From an uncultured Prochlorococcus sp. (lineage in GTDB: Bacteria; Cyanobacteriota; Cyanobacteriia; PCC-6307; Cyanobiaceae), in assembly GCA_902534685.1 (NCBI GenBank), contig CACAQP010000006.1:1-37351 (forward strand): a stretch of 37,351 nt of DNA. The letters run 5' to 3'. The notes beneath the pieces were generated by a model. That model ran no database searches, was not told where the DNA came from, and saw nothing but the letters and a program-made list of their open reading frames with translations. Below are positions 34,752-37,351 of this stretch, one piece after another. A program made the position numbers and the translations under genes. Every line of letters starts with the position of its first letter. Positions within the stretch are counted from its first letter, which is position 1.

Positions 34752-36884
34752 TTAAAATTTCCATCCAACTCCAAGGGTATATCTCCAATCTCCGCTTAGT
34801 TCCTTACTGGCAATATCAAGTCTTAATGGACCAATTGGAGTTTTTACTCCCACGCCCCCCCCAAGCGAATAACCAGAACCTGATTTCTTCAATAAATTAC
34901 CAGGTTTTCCTGGGACATCTTTTTGAGAGCCTAAATCACTTCCCGCATCAACAAATAAAGCTCCTGATATCATTCTCCATACAGGGAATCTATATTCAAC
35001 TGTGCCCTCCACAAAACTTTTACTGACTGCCAAATCACAAGATCCCCAACCTCTAACAGAAGAAGTTCCTCCCATACAGAATGCTTCATAAGGAGGCAAT
35101 TCACCAAGAATCGTTCCAGCCTTAAATTGAAAACCAACAGCTTGCGGACAGTCTTCACTAGAAGCATTACTAGACTTACATGATTTGGTTAGATTTATCC
35201 ATTTTGTTGGTACAAAATATGAATAAGAGGCTTTCATTCTATTAAAGGTTGGAGAGTTCTGCCCCACAGAGACAAACTGTTCAGTCCCAAAGCTTAATTT
35301 ATTTCCTGAAGTTGGATTTACAGAATTATTCAAATTATTTCTAGATGTACTCGCAATAAAACTAACCAATGTATTTTCTTCAGGGCATGAACCATCATTT
35401 GGAGTAAATCCAATACAGACAATATCACTTATATTTCCTGTGGTGGGTGTTAAATCGCCATACGGTTTTTTGTTCCCACTTCCATCAATCATCTTTACTT
35501 CTTTGAAATTCATACCTGCGAGGACCCTCCACTTAGCGACCTTAAATGGATCTCCGCCATTAAGAGGCCTTGAAAAAGAAAATCCACCTCCAGTTTTTTC
35601 TAAAATAACTGATGAAAAAGTATCAGAGGTTGAAGTACTCGTATCATCTACTGCGTATATCCTTCCATTATTTTCACTTTTAAATTCCTGTGGATAATCT
35701 CTACTCAGAAAAATATTTGTTCTAAAAGCAGTTTTATGTTTATCCCCTTTAATCCATGGATCAGATAAAGAAAAATTATAGGTTGTTGAATATTCACCAA
35801 AATTTAAGTTGAAATTAGTAGACCATGCTCTACCTAGTGCATTCGTTTCTTGCAAACCAATTGATGCAAAAATGCCAGAACTATTACTATAACCAAGGCC
35901 GCCAGTTAATGATCCTGTTCTCTGCTCGCTTAAATCTAAAAAAATTATTACTTGCCCAGGATTTAAATTGTCAGCACCAAGAGACACATTTATATCATCA
36001 AATAATGATGTTGCATATAGTCTGTTGATGTCAGCTTCTAAAATTTTTCGGTTGAATATGGATCCGGGTTCTGTTTTTAACTCTCTTTTTATAACCCAAT
36101 CTTTTGTTTTACCTTTTCTTGGTTTTCCATCTACAACAGGTTCACCATCGGAACCCAGAAATCTTAGCTTCACATCAGATATGATACCTTCAGAAATATT
36201 TAAAGTAACTATTCCGTTTTCAGAGATTCTATCAGGCCCATTTATTCTAGCTAAAGAATAACCTTCATCTTGATAACGTTTTTTGATAATTTCTAACTTA
36301 TTTTGAAATTCATTAAGGTTAAGAGTTGTTCCATAATAATTATTAAAAATACTATCTATGTATGCATCAGATACTACTGAATTTATTGATTTAAGTTGAA
36401 CTTTCTTCAAAATTGGATTAGGAACGACATTTACAATTAATCTCACTCCCAATGGCCCATCTTGAGATTTTATTTTAACTCCTGAAAACCAACCACTAGC
36501 ATAAATAGCATTTATATCTTTTTTTAAAGTCTGATTATCAACTATACTCCCTGGCTTTATGCTCATTGAATCATATGCAGCCAATTCAAGTTTCCTGCCT
36601 TCGGGATGATTTTCCCATCCTTCTATAATAATTTCTGATATGAGAACACTTTTTTGATTATTTTCTTCTTTGTTTTTTGCAATAAACAATTTTTTATCTT
36701 GTTTTATATCAACCCTTTGAAATAAGTCATTACTAATATTTTTTATTTCTAAGGTTGTATTTAATTGCTTAAATTCATTTGGTAAGTATTTTGCAACAAG
36801 TTCTGACTGATTAGATATCAAAATTAATGGAGGAAAAGCAATATTTGTAAAAATCCTTCTAAATTTAAAAAAATGTTTTTTCAT
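34752..36884 (-). CDS. bamA: Outer membrane assembly protein BamA (Omp85)
   Basis: A 710-residue outer-membrane protein inserting beta-barrel proteins. An N-terminal hydrophobic, basic leader acts as a signal peptide. POTRA domains follow at about residues 75-330 (VLISEIIIEGWENHPEGRKLE..., IKKRYQDEGYSLARI, RELKTEPGSIFNRKILEADINRLYATSLFDDI). A C-terminal 16-strand barrel includes the lid-loop motif SVRGW and ends TLGVGWKF with a terminal Phe. Three POTRA domains would fit the cyanobacterial form rather than the five of proteobacteria. It heads the lpx operon, 41 bases after purC. Confidence 0.94.
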   Translation of the reverse strand: MKKHFFKFRRIFTNIAFPPLILISNQSELVAKYLPNEFKQLNTTLEIKNISNDLFQRVDIKQDKKLFIAKNKEENNQKSVLISEIIIEGWENHPEGRKLELAAYDSMSIKPGSIVDNQTLKKDINAIYASGWFSGVKIKSQDGPLGVRLIVNVVPNPILKKVQLKSINSVVSDAYIDSIFNNYYGTTLNLNEFQNKLEIIKKRYQDEGYSLARINGPDRISENGIVTLNISEGIISDVKLRFLGSDGEPVVDGKPRKGKTKDWVIKRELKTEPGSIFNRKILEADINRLYATSLFDDINVSLGADNLNPGQVIIFLDLSEQRTGSLTGGLGYSNSSGIFASIGLQETNALGRAWSTNFNLNFGEYSTTYNFSLSDPWIKGDKHKTAFRTNIFLSRDYPQEFKSENNGRIYAVDDTSTSTSDTFSSVILEKTGGGFSFSRPLNGGDPFKVAKWRVLAGMNFKEVKMIDGSGNKKPYGDLTPTTGNISDIVCIGFTPNDGSCPEENTLVSFIASTSRNNLNNSVNPTSGNKLSFGTEQFVSVGQNSPTFNRMKASYSYFVPTKWINLTKSCKSSNASSEDCPQAVGFQFKAGTILGELPPYEAFCMGGTSSVRGWGSCDLAVSKSFVEGTVEYRFPVWRMISGALFVDAGSDLGSQKDVPGKPGNLLKKSGSGYSLGGGVGVKTPIGPLRLDIASKELSGDWRYTLGVGWKF

Positions 36885-36925
36885 AGTATTTTCAATTATA
36901 GAAAGTGAATCATTATTAAATTAAG

Positions 36926-37351
36926 TCAAATGAATTCGTTTATTCTTCGGTTAATTTCGCTATAAGCTTCAATTAAACCACCTAAATCATTTCTAAATCT
37001 ATCTTTATCTAGACTTACAATTGTACCATTTTGCTGATTGAGATCCCATAATCTACAATTGTCTGGACTTATCTCATCTCCAAGAAGTATTTGATTTTTG
37101 AAATCATAACCAAACTCTAACTTGAAATCTACCAGTTGAAGATGAATATTTTTAAAGAAGCTTTTCAGGATTGCATTAATTTTTAAAGTTAAATCTATTA
37201 TCAAATCTAAATCTTTAGAACGGATTATATTCATTAATTCAATTCTATCTTTTGTAATTAAAGGATCATTAAGTTCATCATTTTTGAGATAAATATCAAT
37301 TAACGGTTTTGCCAGAATGGCGCCTGATTTAATAGTAGTTTGTTTACATAA
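36926..37351 (-). CDS. purC: SAICAR synthetase PurC, 3' part only
   Basis: The last 141 residues of phosphoribosylaminoimidazole-succinocarboxamide synthase, a purine-synthesis ligase. The frame is open without a stop to the window edge, so the 5' end lies beyond it. Conserved segments are LCKQTTIKSG, PLIDIYLKNDELNDPLI, LVDFKLEFGYD, LGDEISPDNCRLWD and KDRFRNDLGGLIEAYSEINRRI, the typical PurC C-terminus. It is transcribed toward bamA with a 41-base gap, so it may be in the same transcript. Confidence 0.94.
   Translation of the reverse strand, partial: LCKQTTIKSGAILAKPLIDIYLKNDELNDPLITKDRIELMNIIRSKDLDLIIDLTLKINAILKSFFKNIHLQLVDFKLEFGYDFKNQILLGDEISPDNCRLWDLNQQNGTIVSLDKDRFRNDLGGLIEAYSEINRRINEFI

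Noticed and set aside
1-37351. CRISPR array, insertion sequence, prophage or genomic island
   Set aside because: No regularly spaced repeats, transposase, integrase or terminal repeats were seen; gene content is core and composition is uniform by eye.

Overview
The window looks like a stretch of core chromosome from a high-light-adapted Prochlorococcus (marine picocyanobacterium). This rests on the very low G+C content (roughly 30% by eye), tight packing with many 4-base or convergent overlaps, frequent TTG and GTG starts, a high-light-inducible (HLIP) gene, a ClpR/ClpP3 pair, cyanobacteria-restricted families (DUF3119, DUF3086, DUF1825), an outer-membrane lipid A/BamA operon, and protein sequences that I recognise as Prochlorococcus-like. 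The exact strain cannot be decided from the sequence alone. I see no insertion sequence, prophage, CRISPR array or obvious genomic island.

Layout. 265-2762: tRNA-Leu(CAA), argD starting only 6 bases after the tRNA, and folC. 2768-5395 (minus): an FAD-linked oxidase and a CodA-like amidohydrolase. 5523-10581: tRNA-His, miaB, then a division/wall cluster (ddl, an uncharacterised membrane-anchored protein, ftsQ, ftsZ). 10597-10690 (minus): the SRP RNA. 10738-12727: panB converging on hemW. 12824-17388: a membrane PIN-TRAM protein, clpR-clpP3, ilvC, cobD. 17426-18805: an HLIP gene followed by four small orphan membrane or exported proteins. 18941-19216 (minus): HU with a clear intrinsic terminator. 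19217-19840: a gene-poor gap with two weak candidate small ORFs. 19841-23405: glycogen debranching enzyme, tRNA-Gly(UCC) on the opposite strand, and a GPH-type sugar:cation symporter. 23415-26225: an MlaE/Ycf63 lipid-transport permease, DUF3119, DUF3086 and plsY. 26209-28526 (minus): pyrF, tyrS, DUF1825. 28677-30785: a GIY-YIG protein and pepA. 30797-37351 (minus): exported msrA, lpxB, lpxA, fabZ, lpxC, bamA and the 3' part of purC.

Most genes are housekeeping. Three groups read as functional units: ddl-X-ftsQ-ftsZ (wall and division), mlaE-DUF3119-DUF3086-plsY (probably membrane lipid supply and trafficking), and bamA-lpxC-fabZ-lpxA-lpxB (outer-membrane biogenesis). I did not find a clearly new multi-gene system. 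The best leads are the near-leaderless argD placed directly behind a tRNA, the uncharacterised ddl-ftsQ protein, the DUF3119/DUF3086 lipid neighbourhood, the stand-alone GIY-YIG protein with an intact active-site set, and the small-protein cluster behind the HLIP gene.
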